A stretch of DNA of 64,000 nt from Glandiceps talaboti (GCF_964340395.1 NC_135557.1:17369867-17433866), one strand, 5' to 3'. Shown: positions 1-21,166, counted from the stretch's first letter. Translations and numbers: made by a program. Notes: generated from the sequence alone by a model not told the origin.

Positions 1-206
1 TTTACCGCTGACAGTCTTGTGTAAAAATACATCATTTTTTTTACTTACTGTAACACCTCCAGTAGTACATACACTTGTACTTTCACTATTTTACCGCTGA
101 CGGCCTTGTGTAAAAATACATCATTTTTTTACTTACTGTAACACCTCCAGTAGTACATACACTTGTACTTTCACTATTTTACCGTTGGCGGCGTTGTGTA
201 AATATA
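1..206. repeat. Tandem repeat, ~89-bp unit, about 2.3 copies
   Basis: The unit starting TTTACCGCTGACAG recurs at about 1, 90 and 178 with only a few substitutions; the third copy is partial. The array probably continues to the left of the window. It lies in the intron before the first visible exon of the channel gene. No coding signal seen. Confidence 0.9.
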
Positions 207-338
207 CATAAGTCTTCAATGGAAACAGTTCAATCCAGTTTCTTAGCAAACTTACCCATCTATTATCTATATAAACTAGCGTGACGTCTAAGTATTGTAA
301 TCAAAGGTAAAACAACTTTTTAAGCTGTGATATTTCAG

Positions 339-8191
<7,853 letters not shown>

Positions 8192-8235
8192 ATACCAGAA
8201 CCATGCACTGACTGAAATATAGGGAGCTAGTATCT

Positions 8236-8715
8236 ACACCTATAGTAGAGTGTGCATTGTATCACACTGTAAACACACACATATCAATGCATTGTATCAC
8301 ACTGTAAACACATATCAATACATTATATCACACTGTGAGCACATAAATACTAGTATATTGTATCACACTGTGAACACATATCTGCATTGTATCACACTGT
8401 GAACACATATCTGCATTGTATCACACTGTAAACATCAACACATTGTATCACACTGTAAACACATATCAATACATGGCGTCACACTGTGAACATATCAACA
8501 CATTGTATCACACTGTACACACATATCAATACACAGTGTCACACTGTGAACATATCAACACATTGTATCACACTGTACACACATATCAATACACAGTGTC
8601 ACACTGTGAACACACATCAACACATTGTATCACACTGTACACACACATCAAAACATTGTATCACACTGTGAACACATCAATACATGGTGTCACACTGTGA
8701 ACATATCAACACATT
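8236..8715. repeat. Minisatellite built on TGTATCACACTGT
   Basis: Units of about 30 bp (TGTATCACACTGTAAACACA plus TATCAATACAT) repeat with variants TGTGAACACA and TGTACACACA. Later a ~64-bp two-unit period appears (8480-8610). It starts 45 bp after the channel stop codon, so it is probably in its 3' UTR. Confidence 0.93.
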
Positions 8716-8904
8716 GACATTTGTTCTATTATAGAAATTAGATAGATAACTTAGAAATAGTCATATATACACAGTGATCAGATATCATAATTTGTAATAG
8801 CAGACAAACACATTCCATGGACTAATTGACTTTCTACTCTAACTAATAGAATTATAGTTTTGAAGTAGACGCACAATATACACAATGTATGACAAGAAGA
8901 GTGG

Positions 8905-9285
8905 ACTCTATGACAGAACCCCATTACGTGCAAGTGCAAGTGTGGCATACTTTGAGTATCTGCACAAATGTTTACAGTGAGCATACTGAGTGAATGTTTA
9001 GGACAAACACTGTAAGCATGTGTGCAAATACCCGAGTACCCCCCCCCCCCCCCCTGGCACTCACACGGCATGGGGTTCTGTTATTACATATGTTTATCCT
9101 AAAGAACAAATTTCAGTAAATATTACACTATGCGAGCACACGCTTTTGTGTGTAACAAATGATCGCATCCTTATTTGCATGTATGCAAGTCTGTTATAAT
9201 ATTTTCAGTATTGCACTGCAGTGCAAACACAACTTGTATGTGTGCGCATCGTTGTAAGTAATCTCTGGTTCATATGTAATTATAA
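8905..9285 (+). mobile_element. Dispersed repeat family B, copy 1
   Basis: GACAGAACCCCAT at 8912 is mirrored by ATGGGGTTCTGTTA near 9070. The downstream part (TTGCACTGCAGTGCAA, TATAATATTTTCA) recurs at 25690-25990, 35700-36005 and 38860-39150. Short, with no coding capacity, so probably a non-autonomous element. Confidence 0.7.
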
Positions 9286-9758
9286 ATGTTCTTATACATA
9301 CATGACTCATATGTATATAATACAATACAATAAGCACAGATATTTCAGATAAAAAAAGAAATATTTTATTACCATTATGAGTTTAGATAATTATACACAA
9401 GGATTTCGATAACATATAAATGTACATACTTCCTGTAGAGAAGTCCTAGACTACATGGATATGAATGAAACCAGGTTACAATGGCTAACAACTATTGTAC
9501 ACACTCACTAGTTTTTTTTTTCTTTTATGACGGTTTATCACTTAGAGAAAGTTTGATGAAAAAATCAAAGTTTGACAAAAAAATTCTGTACAAATATTGA
9601 AAGAGAAAGTATTCCTGTACAAATGGGTTGTGATAAATTTGATGCAGTTTGTGTCTTTTTAAATATTCTTCAACTTCAAATCCAGGGTATGAAGAATACA
9701 TCTGGAAAGGTCCCTGGATTTGAGGTTAAAGGTCAATGTCTATGGCAACAGAATTTAT

Positions 9759-12700
9759 TTAATCTCCTTCTTCTGCTGCATCGTCTGCTGCCTCTTCTGC
9801 TGCTGCTGGTTCCTCTCCTGCATCAGGTGTTTCCTCGACTTCATTTCCTTCTTGTTCTGTTGCTGCTGGTGGTTCTCCATCCTCTGCCTGTTCTCCTTCT
9901 GCGGGCTGTTCAGCTTCTATGATATCACAAATATAGCAAGATGTTTCAGTTCTGGTGGATAGGGACAATGTAGTGCAAGATACAAGGCCTATGTATTTTC
10001 TACCTTGATAATAATCAGTCTTCATAAATTTAAATACCAGTTTGTAATTTGCATATATGAATACAAATTGCTCAAACATCTTGCATTAGAGGGGTATGCG
10101 TAGATTATTGTGTAATTTTAGGTATGTCTCATTATTCTTTGTATGCTGGCATTCCATATCACGATCTCGAGACATACTGTAATTATTGGGGTCCTTATAT
10201 TGACATTGTTTTGTATACATTTAAAAAAATCTACCAATCAAAAGGCAAGTACTGTCCTGATGCAAAAGTCATATACCAGGAGATTAATCTTGGTGCGGTA
10301 CCAGTGGCCAGCTCTGGTGGGATGTGTGGCCAATACTGCCAAACCCAGATCCCATTTTGACCAAAAATCAATACTCCATTTTAGATCACAGATCAAATTT
10401 TAGACCAAAAGACATCTGTTGTAGGAATTTAAGGAAATGGTGGCTTGCAAAATGTAGTTTTCACTCTTGTATTTTGTTTCCTCAGGAGGGATTATTTCAG
10501 GGGCAATTAGTACACAGCTAGTTATGATTTGGTAAATGAAATTGGACCACGTTTTAGACCAAGCAAAATCGAAAATAATGTAGAGTGGACCCCATTTTAG
10601 ACTCTTCAGCTTGAAAGAAAACTAACCCCAATTTTGACCAAAGCAAAGGCTACAAAAAGCACCCCAAAGGATGGCACACATAATGTAAACATCAAGATAG
10701 GGGAGTATAATATAAATGAAACTAATTTACCTCCTTCAGCTGGCTGTTCACCATCTTTAGTTTCAGCTTCTCCATCTTGTGTTTGTTCCTCTCCAGGTAC
10801 TGTTAATGTAATAGCTGTTACTTTACCAGCTTTCCACTTAGGAACTGTCACCGTTACTGGCTCTTCTTCTTCTGTTTCTCCTCCTTGTTGCTATAGAAAC
10901 AAAAGATGTATAAGGTCATAGTAATTATACAAATGTAGTAGTATTGTTACAGTTTTACATTAGTCAGTTTTGTTTTGCTAATGTTTTGAAATCATGGTAA
11001 CAGAAAGTCGGGTGGGTTCTGGTAAAATGGGCATAATTTCCTAGATTATATATCATTACTTTTACCATAATTTTGGTGAGGATTGCTGGTAAAATGATAA
11101 GGTAACTCAGGCTTAACCATCAATAACAAAGGTTTACCCTGTTCCTTGATATTATTGCCACCTCTCCCCCCTCCAAATACACACACACACATATTCATGC
11201 ACAATCAGGTATTTTGAGTCGACATTGATTCTGTTGAGGGTAAAGTTGCCTATGTGGAGGGTGAAATCTAGTGAAAATGTCATGCTATAAACTGAAATAA
11301 GATGACAGAATCCATCCAATCAATACATTCATCAATAAACCAAATTTTAAACCACACAGAAAGTGAAAATATAGGACAAATTAGGATTGTCAAACCAGTA
11401 CATGCTGTATCAATCATATAACTATCTTTCATTATTACAACTTACTTGGTAACCCTATCAACATATTTGATTTAAAAAAAAAAAAAATCCTTAGAGTAGA
11501 TTATTCAGATTCATATCAATTAGTAAATATCGTCTGTAAGGTATGTCATGATGGGGCACCCTCATACATCGGTCAACCCCTTTCACTGCCTTTGATAGAG
11601 TAGGCCGGTGACAGCAGAGTGACATGACGTATCTTATCGTCTATAAATATCGTTGCCTTGTAATCTTACTTGTCTCAGAATTCTCAGTACCTATAATAGC
11701 ATTTTACATCAAGCTAGAGGGTCAAAATAGAACAAGAACTTTAAAGGTTGACCTATTCTCAGTACCTATAATAGCATTTTACATCAAGCTAGAGGGTCAA
11801 AACAGAATAAGAACTTAAAGGTTGACCTATTCTCAGTACCTATAATATCATTTTACATCAAGCTAGAGGGTCAAAATTGTACAAGAACTTGAAGAAGGTT
11901 GACCTATTCTCAGTATCTATAATAGCATTTTACATCAAGCTAGAGGGTCAAAATAGAACAATTAAAGGTTGACCTATTCTCAGTACCTATAATAGCATTT
12001 TACATCAAGCTAGAGGGTCAGAATAGAACAAGAACTTTAAAGGTTGACCTATTCTCAGTACCTATTATAGCATTTTACATCAAGCTAGAGGGTCAAAATA
12101 GAACAAGAACTTTAAAGGTTGACCTATTCTCAGTACCTATAATAGCATTTTACATCAAGCTAGAGGGTCAAAATTGAACAAGAACTTTAAAGGTTGACCT
12201 ATTCTCAGTACCTATAATAGCATTTTACATCAAGCTAGAGGGTCAAAATAGAACAATTAAAGGTTGACCTATTCTCAGTACCTATAATAGCATTTTACAT
12301 CAAGCTAGAGGGTCAAAATTGAACAAGAACTTTAAAGGTTGACCTATTCTCAGTACCTATAATAGCATTTTACATCAAGCTAGAGGGTCAAAATAGAACA
12401 ATTAAAGGTTGACCTATTCTCAGTACCTATAATAGCATTTTACATCAAGCTAGAGGGTCAAAATAGTACAAGAACTTTAAAGGTTGACCTACAGTATTCT
12501 CACGGACACATCTATGCATCTCTAGAGCATTGGGTGGAAGTCATGGAATCGACTATGAAATCGAATGATTGTTATTTTCTTGACACATTCAGGTTGTGAA
12601 ATTCTATTTCAGGTAATGAGAATTAATAGGAAAGACAAAGTCCTATACTCAGAGACAAGTATAAGTAGTATTAGCTTATTTTTTCTTCTCTATCTTTTGT

Positions 12701-15700
12701 CTATTTAAGTACCAGGTTCTTTCCAAGTTTTAATTACTTTGGGTTTGTTTGCATCATTGAATTACTCGAATTTCAAAAAAAAAATTCAAAAAAAAAAAAA
12801 ATTCAAAAAAAAACATTTGCAAATTTTGCACATTTATATCAAAACTTATAAATTGTAAACTCACACACAATCACACAACAAAGTATACTTAAATAGTAAG
12901 ATAAAAATGGTATACTAAATGAATATGTTAAAATTATAATTATGACATGAAATTATGGTTTATGTACAAAATAATAGTAATTAAAATTTAGCATGCAGTA
13001 AGAATAATCCAGGCAATCTCTTAACTACAGAAAATTCTCAAAAATAAATTGCTGGCAGTAATTTAATTAAATATTGCAGTGTACATGTGTATGTGGTGCA
13101 GAAAAGGTGTATTTATGTGAAAATGTGATCTTCAGTGGCATTTACATTCTAGATTTAATATTCCTATTTGTTATAGTCTCTGTTACCCAGACTCTCACCA
13201 CTGGGGGGCTCTTCTACAAGACCACCCAGACAAGAGTCTGGGGACACCACATTTCAACTACCCTGCGCTGGGAGTCTCATACAGTACATTTTGTTGTGCA
13301 TTTCTGCCAAGTCGTAAAAAATGGCCTTATGAAGCCTTTTTGTTGTAATTTAGATTTATCACTCACTTGAGAAGTGATAACTTGTTGCCAAAGTACCAAA
13401 ATTGTTTAGCCTACAATATTTGATGTGAAGTATTCCCCAGCATGCACTGCTCTAACTAACGTTAACATGTACTCATGCCATATGTTGTAAAGCATTATGT
13501 TTACACCCCTTCCAACCCAAAGACAAAAAAAAAGTTACTACTGTGTCAACTTAGGTTTCGGCTTACTAAGACAATCACACACTAAAATTATTGTGGTTGA
13601 ATGTGGTAGATTATACAAGAAGGTGACAGCAGTGCCTCTGGTGTGTGCATATAATCACCCTGTAATCAAGATAGTGTAAACACTGGATGTCCCAAAAAAT
13701 GTATAGGGTAAGACCATAAAACTTAGAAGTTGAAAATAAAGGCAACCTACATTGAGTATAAGAAAACAACATTCACTCAATAACTTATATCAACTTGCTG
13801 CAACAAAATATTTAGCATGTATCTATCTTAGTAAACTGAAACCTTGATTACTACTGTTCTATCTCCTTGTGAGTTGTATACACTATGCATGCAGATACCA
13901 TTGAAGCAAATTCAGTCTATGTATTTGTGCTTTCATGTGATATTATGTGGATGTAGGATTCGTTAGAACTTACAGGTAGCTCCTTTATTAATTAGGTTAA
14001 TAGGGAGAGAATTATTATGTTAAGAGAAGATAGGAAGAAGAAATATTAATAATATTAGTGTGACGGTAGTCTAGTAACTACATTTGTATATGTGTGGTCG
14101 TTTTCTACAATTTCTCTCTTTCCACTGTATAGTGAAATGGCTTTCTTGATATTCCGTTCTTAACACCGAAAGTGGTACATGTAGTTTAATATTATTGGAG
14201 TGTTGATATAAATGTAATGACTTTATTGCGTCCTCAAGTGACTTACTGTTAGACTGGAGGTTGAGTTTGTAGTAAACTGAACAAAGTAACTAATTACAAA
14301 TGCCTGTACTGTCAGTGTGTGATGTATTGTTACTAACATGTGCAATAGTACAATAGTGACCTGATGTGATTGTAAAGTCAGGTGACCACTAAGCCCCTTG
14401 GGAGACTACTAGTAACTGGTAATATTTTATAAAAAGTTATAATAACCACACTTCACAAAATTTGAAATAAATAACAAATTCAAAACATTTGACGATTACG
14501 AGACAAAACAAATCTCCCAAGGGACTGGTACCAGTCTATAAATTTCCCAGTAGCTGTATAACTAAAGCTATTTTTAATAGTTTTATTCCTACATTTAAAT
14601 GCTTTTGAACATTAATTTATCGTTTTACAGGTACTAGCTTTATTCAAATACTTTTTAATATTATCAAAATTGGGATAAAAATACAATTAAGTTATGGATA
14701 TTTTGTAGCCAAGAAATATGTAACTAGTGATGATTTTGAATCAAAATGGTTGCTATAGCATTACTAGACATTGTCGTGTTGTATCACTGTATGTTTGTAT
14801 GTATTTTGTCACGTCACTGCAAATAGGTCATATATGCTATTATACCATGCATGATCCAAGTTCAACAAAAAATATGGAATGTATACTCTGGTCATTCTAC
14901 GTCACGACAACGTGTGTTTATGTCACTGGTTTTGCTGTGTTAGAAATATGAGTAAAAACATTCAAAAATTGCCATGATTACTTTCCCCCTGATTTTTCTT
15001 TGATATTATTGGCACTGGTATAATTATGTTATTCTCCAATATTTTTCTTCATTCAGCCGGAAAATACTTGTGACCTAAGGGTTGTCACTATGAGTCGCTA
15101 GACGAGTAGTGACAAAGGCCCCTTAGGCAACTTGTATTTCCCATTGCTGAATAAAGAAAAACATTGGGGAATAACATCTTATTATATTGTATAGTACGAC
15201 CATTTTTCACTGATGCGACAATTTACTTGTCATGTATGTGTATTTATCTTTTCCCTTATTTGAATTGTATACACACTTATTAATACATTTATTTCAATAA
15301 ATGAACTTGAGCACATATAACTTACCTGTTCAACTGGTATATATTCACCATGCTGTTCACAGCCAATGTCAAAAACATATTTTCCAACCCCTTGTGGCTA
15401 TGGTGGATAGAAAAGAAAGGAAAAGTTTATAAAGAGAACAGTGATGTATGTATGTATGTATGTATGTATGTATGTATGTATGTATGTATGTATGTGTGTA
15501 TGTGTGTATGTATGTATGTGTGTATGTGTGTGTATGTATGTATGTATGTATGTGGGTGTGTGTCTGTCTATCTGTATCTGTGTCTGTAACTTTGGTGAAC
15601 TCAGTTTCAAGGACACAAAAAGCTTCCTAATAATTTCAACTTCAGATATGATTAGCATGGCAAATAATCGTCCACACACAAGGCATAACTACAATAATTT

Positions 15701-18700
15701 CAACTCTAGAATCATGTCAAGCAAACATTTATTTCATATTCAAACTCTTGTTTTTAATTTCTTCTTCAAGAATTTGATACTTACATGATCTGATGAAAAG
15801 TTGCCCTGGTATTTGTGATTAAGATGGATAATTTCACCGGCACCATCTCGCCTACCATTGACATAAGTTCCAACATATTTTGTACTTGTTTCTTTGTATG
15901 TATAAACACCTTGGCCGTGTTTCTGATGGGCTTGCCATTCACCTTCAAGTGTGTCACCATTTACATATGTATAAACACCGTAACCATGGCGTTGATCATC
16001 AACCCAACTACCTGTGTTATCAAAACGAGAATCAGTCAAAAATATTAATAACACATTTTATTTAAAAGAGTATTTGTTCATAAAAACTACCCTTTTGTAA
16101 AATCTAACATTATGATTATTTTTTTCAATTTACTGGTTATTTTTAATAACATTCCTGTATAATTTCAAAACCTGTCATTATACAAAATCATCAAAGCAAG
16201 ACTCAAGACTTACCTAATCCGGAGAGCTTACCTATGACTTACTTTTGTACAGTGCCAGACAGTATTTCTTAATGTAAATCATATCATATCATATCATATA
16301 TAATATCATATCATATAGCACATCATTATACCATAGGGATGTTGGTGGCCGAGTGGTTAAACCACTTGCCTCTTACCACTGCGGTTTGAACCCCATTCAG
16401 GGTTCGATTAAATTTACCACGCTGTATGTAAGAAGAGTGTCGTTCAGCTTGAACAACGCAGGTTTTCCCTGGGTACTCCAGTTTCCTCCTGCATTAACAC
16501 TGAACCCATGAGGGATGGCCCTCACTGGACTTCTTGGGAGGCAAGTGTTTATATGCTTAAAGAACTATCCAGTATAAATAAAGATTATTATTATTATCAT
16601 TAGTATTATTATCATAGTATTGAATTTAACTTTTGTTCTAAAGCCAGGATTACTGTATATCCCAGAGTCAACCAATTTCAGTATCAATGGTTTGGATGTA
16701 TTTTTTCTAAACAATCTAAATTTTTTAGATAACTTTACTTACCTTCATATTTTGAACCATCTGGATAAATAAAAGTACCCTGGCCATGTTTCTTGTTTCC
16801 TCTGTATTCACCTATATATCTGGCTCCATTTTTAAACCTATAGACACCCTACAAAATGAAAGAAAATATCCAGTTATTATAAACGAAATTCTGATTACTG
16901 TTTGTGATTCACAATATACACATGTACCTGTACAAAAAGTTTTAAAATTGTTAATGTAATTCTACAAAAGTACATTTACAATAGCATTCTCTCAAGAAAT
17001 TTAATGACAGATTCATTTAATTTGAAACATCGTGGTTATCATTGTTCTCAAAATGCATGCCTCCTTTGCGGCAACAGAAGTATGTTCCCCAAGGCGAGTG
17101 AAAAAAACATTCTTAGTTGAGACAATGATGAAACTTCAGTTTTGACCCTAATTTTCCTGTCCTATGTTTGGTAGTATGATTCTTTGCACCCACTACATGA
17201 TCACTTCCAATATTTACCATCGGGTCGCCGTCTAATGAAGCCCAGAGCTCGAAAGAACGCTTAAAAGAAGTCCTTTATTCCATCTGCTGTAAAACGTTTA
17301 AACTTGGACTTGGCAAAGAGTAAATGCAATTTTAATACTTAAGTTCTCAGTCATTTTTCTGTAGCACAAGCAAGCACTTTTATTTTGAAATTGGCTGTAT
17401 ACCTTCAGTTTTACATTGGTGATTTGTGTCTGTATGTGTGGCTTGTCTTTTATTACGTACGTTTGATGTTTGCCTGGTGCCAAGACAAATTTCCATGTTT
17501 TATGGACAATAAATGATATCTAAAAATTTAATGACAGGTTGCCCTACATTTGTATGAATGAACACTCTCTGAGACAACGTTCAAGCAAAGACATACAATG
17601 CCGGTCAGTAACTTACAAAAACTTATAAACACCACAGGAAATAAAGATAAATAAAACCTCCTAGTCCTAGACTGTAATTAGATTATGCAACCTTTATTGT
17701 ATATCCTTGTACATGTATATATACGTACGTTAGTCTGGATGCCAATGTGGTTTCTAACTAGACCACTGTGGATGAATTCTAAATGGCATCTCAGGACTTC
17801 TAGAGTAACAACTTTGACAACTGACTATACCGTGAGTGGGGGTGTAAATTGTAAAGATACCGTATAGGAACTAGACTATATGTACATGTACATACAGGTA
17901 CATCTAACAACTCCAACTGTACTTACTGGGCCACTTCTTTTGCCATGTTCATACATTCCATCATATGTATCACCATTGGGTAATGTTGCTTTTCCTTTAC
18001 CATGTCTTTCCTCTTTCTCGTTCCTTTCTCCTTCATATTCCTGTCCATAAATTAAAGAACAAATAAAAAATTAGACATACACACTATTACTAGACTTAAA
18101 GTGATGTTGTTTGCACTCAGTAATACGTAACTGTTGCTTAGTTGTGCAAATCTTGTATGTGGCAATGATGACTCTTATAGTCTAATTCATTATTGAAAAG
18201 TATGGGAATTGCTCAGTGTGCTAAATTTGTATGTAAACCTAGGTACAAAATATACATTACATCACAAATGACCAGCGAGTCGTGTACACATAATGCTAGT
18301 CTAGTTCCTGAAGACCATGTTCCAATTTTACACAACATTATCTTCACTACATAAAGTAGGGTAAAATCGGAACACGGTTTTCAGGAACTAGACTAACATA
18401 GTGCCTGCACTTATAGTTAAAGAACATGAACTCAAAACATTGGTGATCACATAAATTTTGAGGGACTGCTTTCGCTGTACTTTTCCACATGTATAGTTGT
18501 AGTAACTGATCACAATTCTGTATGCAATTTGAGTACACTCTCTAGTGTTCAAAATGATGGAATGAATATAGACTAGTGTCTATACAATTCTAATAACTAA
18601 CAAATTTTGCCTGTACTTTGAGTATACACTCTCGTGTTCAAAATAATGCTGGAATGATTTTAATCAGATTGGAATGACTATAACATCTATAATAATGACT

Positions 18701-20160
18701 ATTCCTTTCTCAGAGATGACATTTGTAGTTACATGTATCATACATGTACAAGTATAAATTTATAAAATATAAGCAATAAAACCATCTCATGCATACTAGC
18801 AGGAAACCAGTATCTTTCAAAACTACTGCCACTGTTTTTAGAAAATAGCAATTCGGTAGGAGAAATTTCCAAAGCAATACATCAAAGTAGTATGGCTATG
18901 TTCTGTACATGCATGACCTCTAGAATGTTTTTTCCCCCCAGTAATCACAGCATGGAATCCCATCAGAGAACTCTGATTGTGCTTGAAAAGGTCATCATCA
19001 TGCTATTAGAAGGAAATATAATGCAAATTTAGGAAAATATTTCATGATGCATCTTAACTCTCATCCCTGTTATTTGTCAAATACTAAAATGGACAAATCC
19101 ATAGAATACTAAATAAAGGGGTCAAACCTCTATAAATCCACACAGAGGGGTGTCTTGGCATAAACATTATTGGATTGGAGATTGAACCACAGGGCATGAT
19201 TAGGGGGAAGTCTTTCATGGGGGGGGGGGTATATGCATGCACTGGTTGATATGGAAACACACCAATGTTTTTTGACAATAACGTCAATGACGTGACAACC
19301 TACGTTTACCTGTCTTGGTTCACGTGAAGTGCGATAATGATGTCTGCCCTGTGATAGTGCACATCATTGACAAATAAATGAAAGACAATTGGAATTGTAA
19401 TATGGGTTAATCTTATAAATCACATCCAAGCATTTAAATAAAAAAAATGAAAAATAAACAAGCAAAATAGAAACAGTATACAAGTCCCATATAAAATTAC
19501 TATAACTAAGAAATAGTACAGAAATGGATAACTTAAGATATTTTAGTTATAATGAATTCAGTCCAAAAAAACTTCTACTAGTACTACTACATGTTGACTA
19601 TCGAGTTGTACTAGAGATATGAATTTAGTAAACAAACGTGATGTAAACTGAAAGCGGAATGCTTTGTCATAGTATTACATTTGTGAACTGGTCGTTCAAA
19701 TTATTTAAACCGGGTGGTAGGAATATTTCTCGGCTTTCAACCTTCGAAATATATAGTTTTCCGTCGAGAAGCTGATAAAGTCGAGCTAACGAGATACCTA
19801 TAAACAAAAATTAATGTAAATTGTAATGACACAATGTTGGGACAGTGACCACACAAAGTTAGTGGCAATGGTACACTCTAAGCGTTGTCTGGTTCATTCA
19901 TGTTAATATTTTGTTGGGTGAGACTCTAAACTATACTAATTTGTGTCATAAAAATTAATGCAATTTGTGCATTTGCTCTCAAAAACTGATATTGGGTGTG
20001 ATGAGAACATCCCAGAAGCTCTAGTTGGAACACAACGATACCAATATTTTGGTTTTGAAAACGCACCGTCTTTTTTGCATAACAAAATAAATCTGGGAAA
20101 ACTTACGCCTAAGTATGGACCCTGGTCTTCTTCATCGTATTCTGAACCTAAATCAGACAT
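9759..20160 (-). CDS. RSPH1: Radial spoke head 1 (MORN-repeat protein), complete
   Basis: Structural protein of the radial spoke head in the 9+2 axoneme of motile cilia and sperm flagella. Exons, 5' to 3': 20107-20160, 17927-18040, 16743-16848, 15785-16011, 15326-15397, 10731-10890, 9759-9916; 891 nt, 296 residues (human about 309). All junctions are GT-AG and stay in frame. Start [12 protein letters not shown] matches the human N-terminus MSDLGSEE. Residues about 19-165 carry five to six MORN repeats ([65 protein letters not shown]). Then come [14 protein letters not shown] and [12 protein letters not shown], both highly conserved in RSPH1, and an acidic Glu/Ala/Pro tail. It is divergent from the TMEM145 gene at 21167. 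Very confident. Confidence 0.97.
11535..11640 (+). mobile_element. Foldback element family F, copy 1
   Basis: It resembles 25432-25545 and more weakly 43978-44030: CTGTAAGGTAYRYCATGA...GGGCRCCCTCAYACATC at one end and the complement (GGGCGGAGCGACACGATG type) at the other, giving imperfect inverted repeats of about 30 bp. Lies in RSPH1 intron 6. Confidence 0.6.
11680..12497. repeat. Minisatellite, ~75-bp unit, about 11 copies
   Basis: Nearly identical units containing CTATTCTCAGTACCTATAAT, CATTTTACATCAAGCTAGAG and GGTCAAAATAGAACAAGAAC. Some units lack about 12 bp (GAACAATTAAAGG variant), so long and short units alternate. Lies in the long sixth intron of RSPH1. Confidence 0.97.
15017..15185. 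mobile_element. Foldback element family E, copy 1
   Basis: Imperfect inverted repeats: ATTCTCCAATATTTTTCTTC at the left end against AATAAAGAAAAACATTGGGG at the right, and TTGTGACCTAAGGG against CCCCTTAGGCAACTTG. Related pieces occur at 32655-32775 and 52140-52265. No coding capacity. Confidence 0.8.
15442..15556. repeat. (TGTA)n/(TGTG)n microsatellite
   Basis: About 110 bp of TGTA and TGTG, in RSPH1 intron 4, about 45 bp above the exon at 15326-15397. Confidence 0.97.
16338..16595 (+). mobile_element. tRNA-derived SINE, full length
   Basis: The 5' head looks like a tRNA: A-box TGGCCGAGTGG at 16346-16356 and B-box GGTTCGATT at 16401-16409, spaced as in a RNA polymerase III promoter. The body contains GGTACTCCAGTTTCCTCCTG and TGAGGGATGGCCCTCACTGG. 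The tail is AAATAAAGATTATTATTATT, a simple-repeat end typical of LINE-mobilised SINEs. A 5'-truncated second copy lies at 22893-23138. The intron carrying it belongs to RSPH1, and the SINE is antisense to that gene. Confidence 0.88.
17731..17880 (+). mobile_element. MITE-like element, copy 3, internally deleted
   Basis: It starts TAGTCTGGATGCCAATGTGG and ends GTATAGGAACTAGACTA, as in the copy at 21769-22155, but lacks the central ~230 bp. Lies in RSPH1 intron 2 just below exon 2. Confidence 0.8.
18298..18394. mobile_element. Short palindromic MITE, ~40-bp inverted repeats
   Basis: AGTCTAGTTCCTGAAGACC at the left end faces GGTTTTCAGGAACTAGACT at the right. The arms continue through TGTTCCAATTTTAC / GTAAAATCGGAACA. 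The flanking TA on both sides would fit a TA target duplication. Its terminus resembles that of the 21769-22155 family. In RSPH1 intron 1. Confidence 0.88.
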
Positions 20161-21166
20161 GTTTGTAGGTTTTTAGAGATAAAATTCACTAAAGTTCGAC
20201 AGGAGCTGCAACACCAATGGCAGTTGTCAATGAAGCAAACAACTAGTAGGCGACGTTGCTAAGGACCATAACAAAAGGTACACCGGGGTGGGTTTTGAGA
20301 GGGGGGCTTATGAGTACAAACAAAATGTCTCAAAAATTACACAAGAAGAAATAAAATCCATACTTGGCAAAACAAAGAATATTGTATTTTCTAATGAGAT
20401 CTTTTCATAAAAACAACCAACTGATTGTGACTATTCACCAACATGTTGTTCGTTCACGAATACCGCAACCTGGCAACCCCTATATATAATAGTATATCTA
20501 CACACTTCCGGTCTTGCAATATCTCGCATAAGGCGTGTTTTCAAACAATTACTGTAATCGTTTCATAAAAATATCACTTTTATTTTTTAAGGACGGAGAA
20601 TGTTAAAATAAGGAACAGCATATCGTATAAGCACAGCATTGAATAGCCTGAAACTATATCGAGGAAGATATTCTCGGCAAAAATAAAGTGTCACATGACA
20701 GAGCCGAGAGCTGTACCTTGTGACCTTTGACTTTAGTTTGACATCACTTGACCCACGTGTAAAACAGACGGTCGTCTGCTTCTCCTTTCAACGAATTACT
20801 ACAATTTCTGCCTGAAATTGGGATGAAAGTGGGTAAATAGAGGCATCGTGTGATCACCACACGACAAAATTACTAATGACAGTACGTTTGCATTTTGGGG
20901 ACGACTGGTGTTCGAATATGAGTCGAAACGTTCGATGGAATCCGACACCCTTGTCCGAAGTTGTCGACAACAACAACATTCGAATGTATTCGGTGAGGGG
21001 GTTCTTTTCTATGGCGCGTAGCCCACATAAAGTTCGTACTCCCAAAGTCACGTGAAATGTAACAACATGAAGTTGGTAACATGAAGTGTGTGCTACGCAC
21101 AGCAACAAACATGCAATTCATCTATCTTGTTAGTATGGAAGTAACATAGAATTTAGAAAGCTTACA
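20161..21166. promoter_or_regulatory. Head-to-head intergenic region of RSPH1 and TMEM145-like A
   Basis: About 1 kb between the two start codons, so it must contain both promoters. Near RSPH1, 20255-20267 reads GTTGCTAAGGACC, one good RFX half-site plus a weak second half, 95-107 bp upstream of the ATG. A second GGCAAC half-site lies near 20472. No clear TATA box was identified. Whether the region acts as one bidirectional promoter is inference. Confidence 0.5.

Larger units (their letters stand above)
8192..9758. other. Intergenic region between channel and RSPH1 3' ends
   Basis: It holds the minisatellite at 8236-8715, a dispersed repeat copy at 8905-9285 and AT-rich sequence. The two genes converge here. 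No convincing exon seen. TTTTATT near 9364 would be an AATAAA-type polyadenylation signal for the minus-strand RSPH1; another AATAAA overlaps the RSPH1 stop codon on the minus strand. Confidence 0.7.

Noticed and set aside
10124-10521. Plus-strand frames in the last RSPH1 intron, including one with [14 protein letters not shown]
   Set aside because: Antisense to RSPH1, followed by repeated CCATTTTAGACC motifs, and not recognisable. Perhaps an old insertion, not enough to call a gene.
15350-15589. Plus-strand frame [15 protein letters not shown]...
   Set aside because: Antisense to RSPH1 exon 5 and then running into the TGTA microsatellite.
16338-16412. tRNA gene (TGGCCGAGTGG...GGTTCGATT)
   Set aside because: The cloverleaf is not complete, and a SINE body and tail follow. 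A second truncated copy exists. It is a SINE head.
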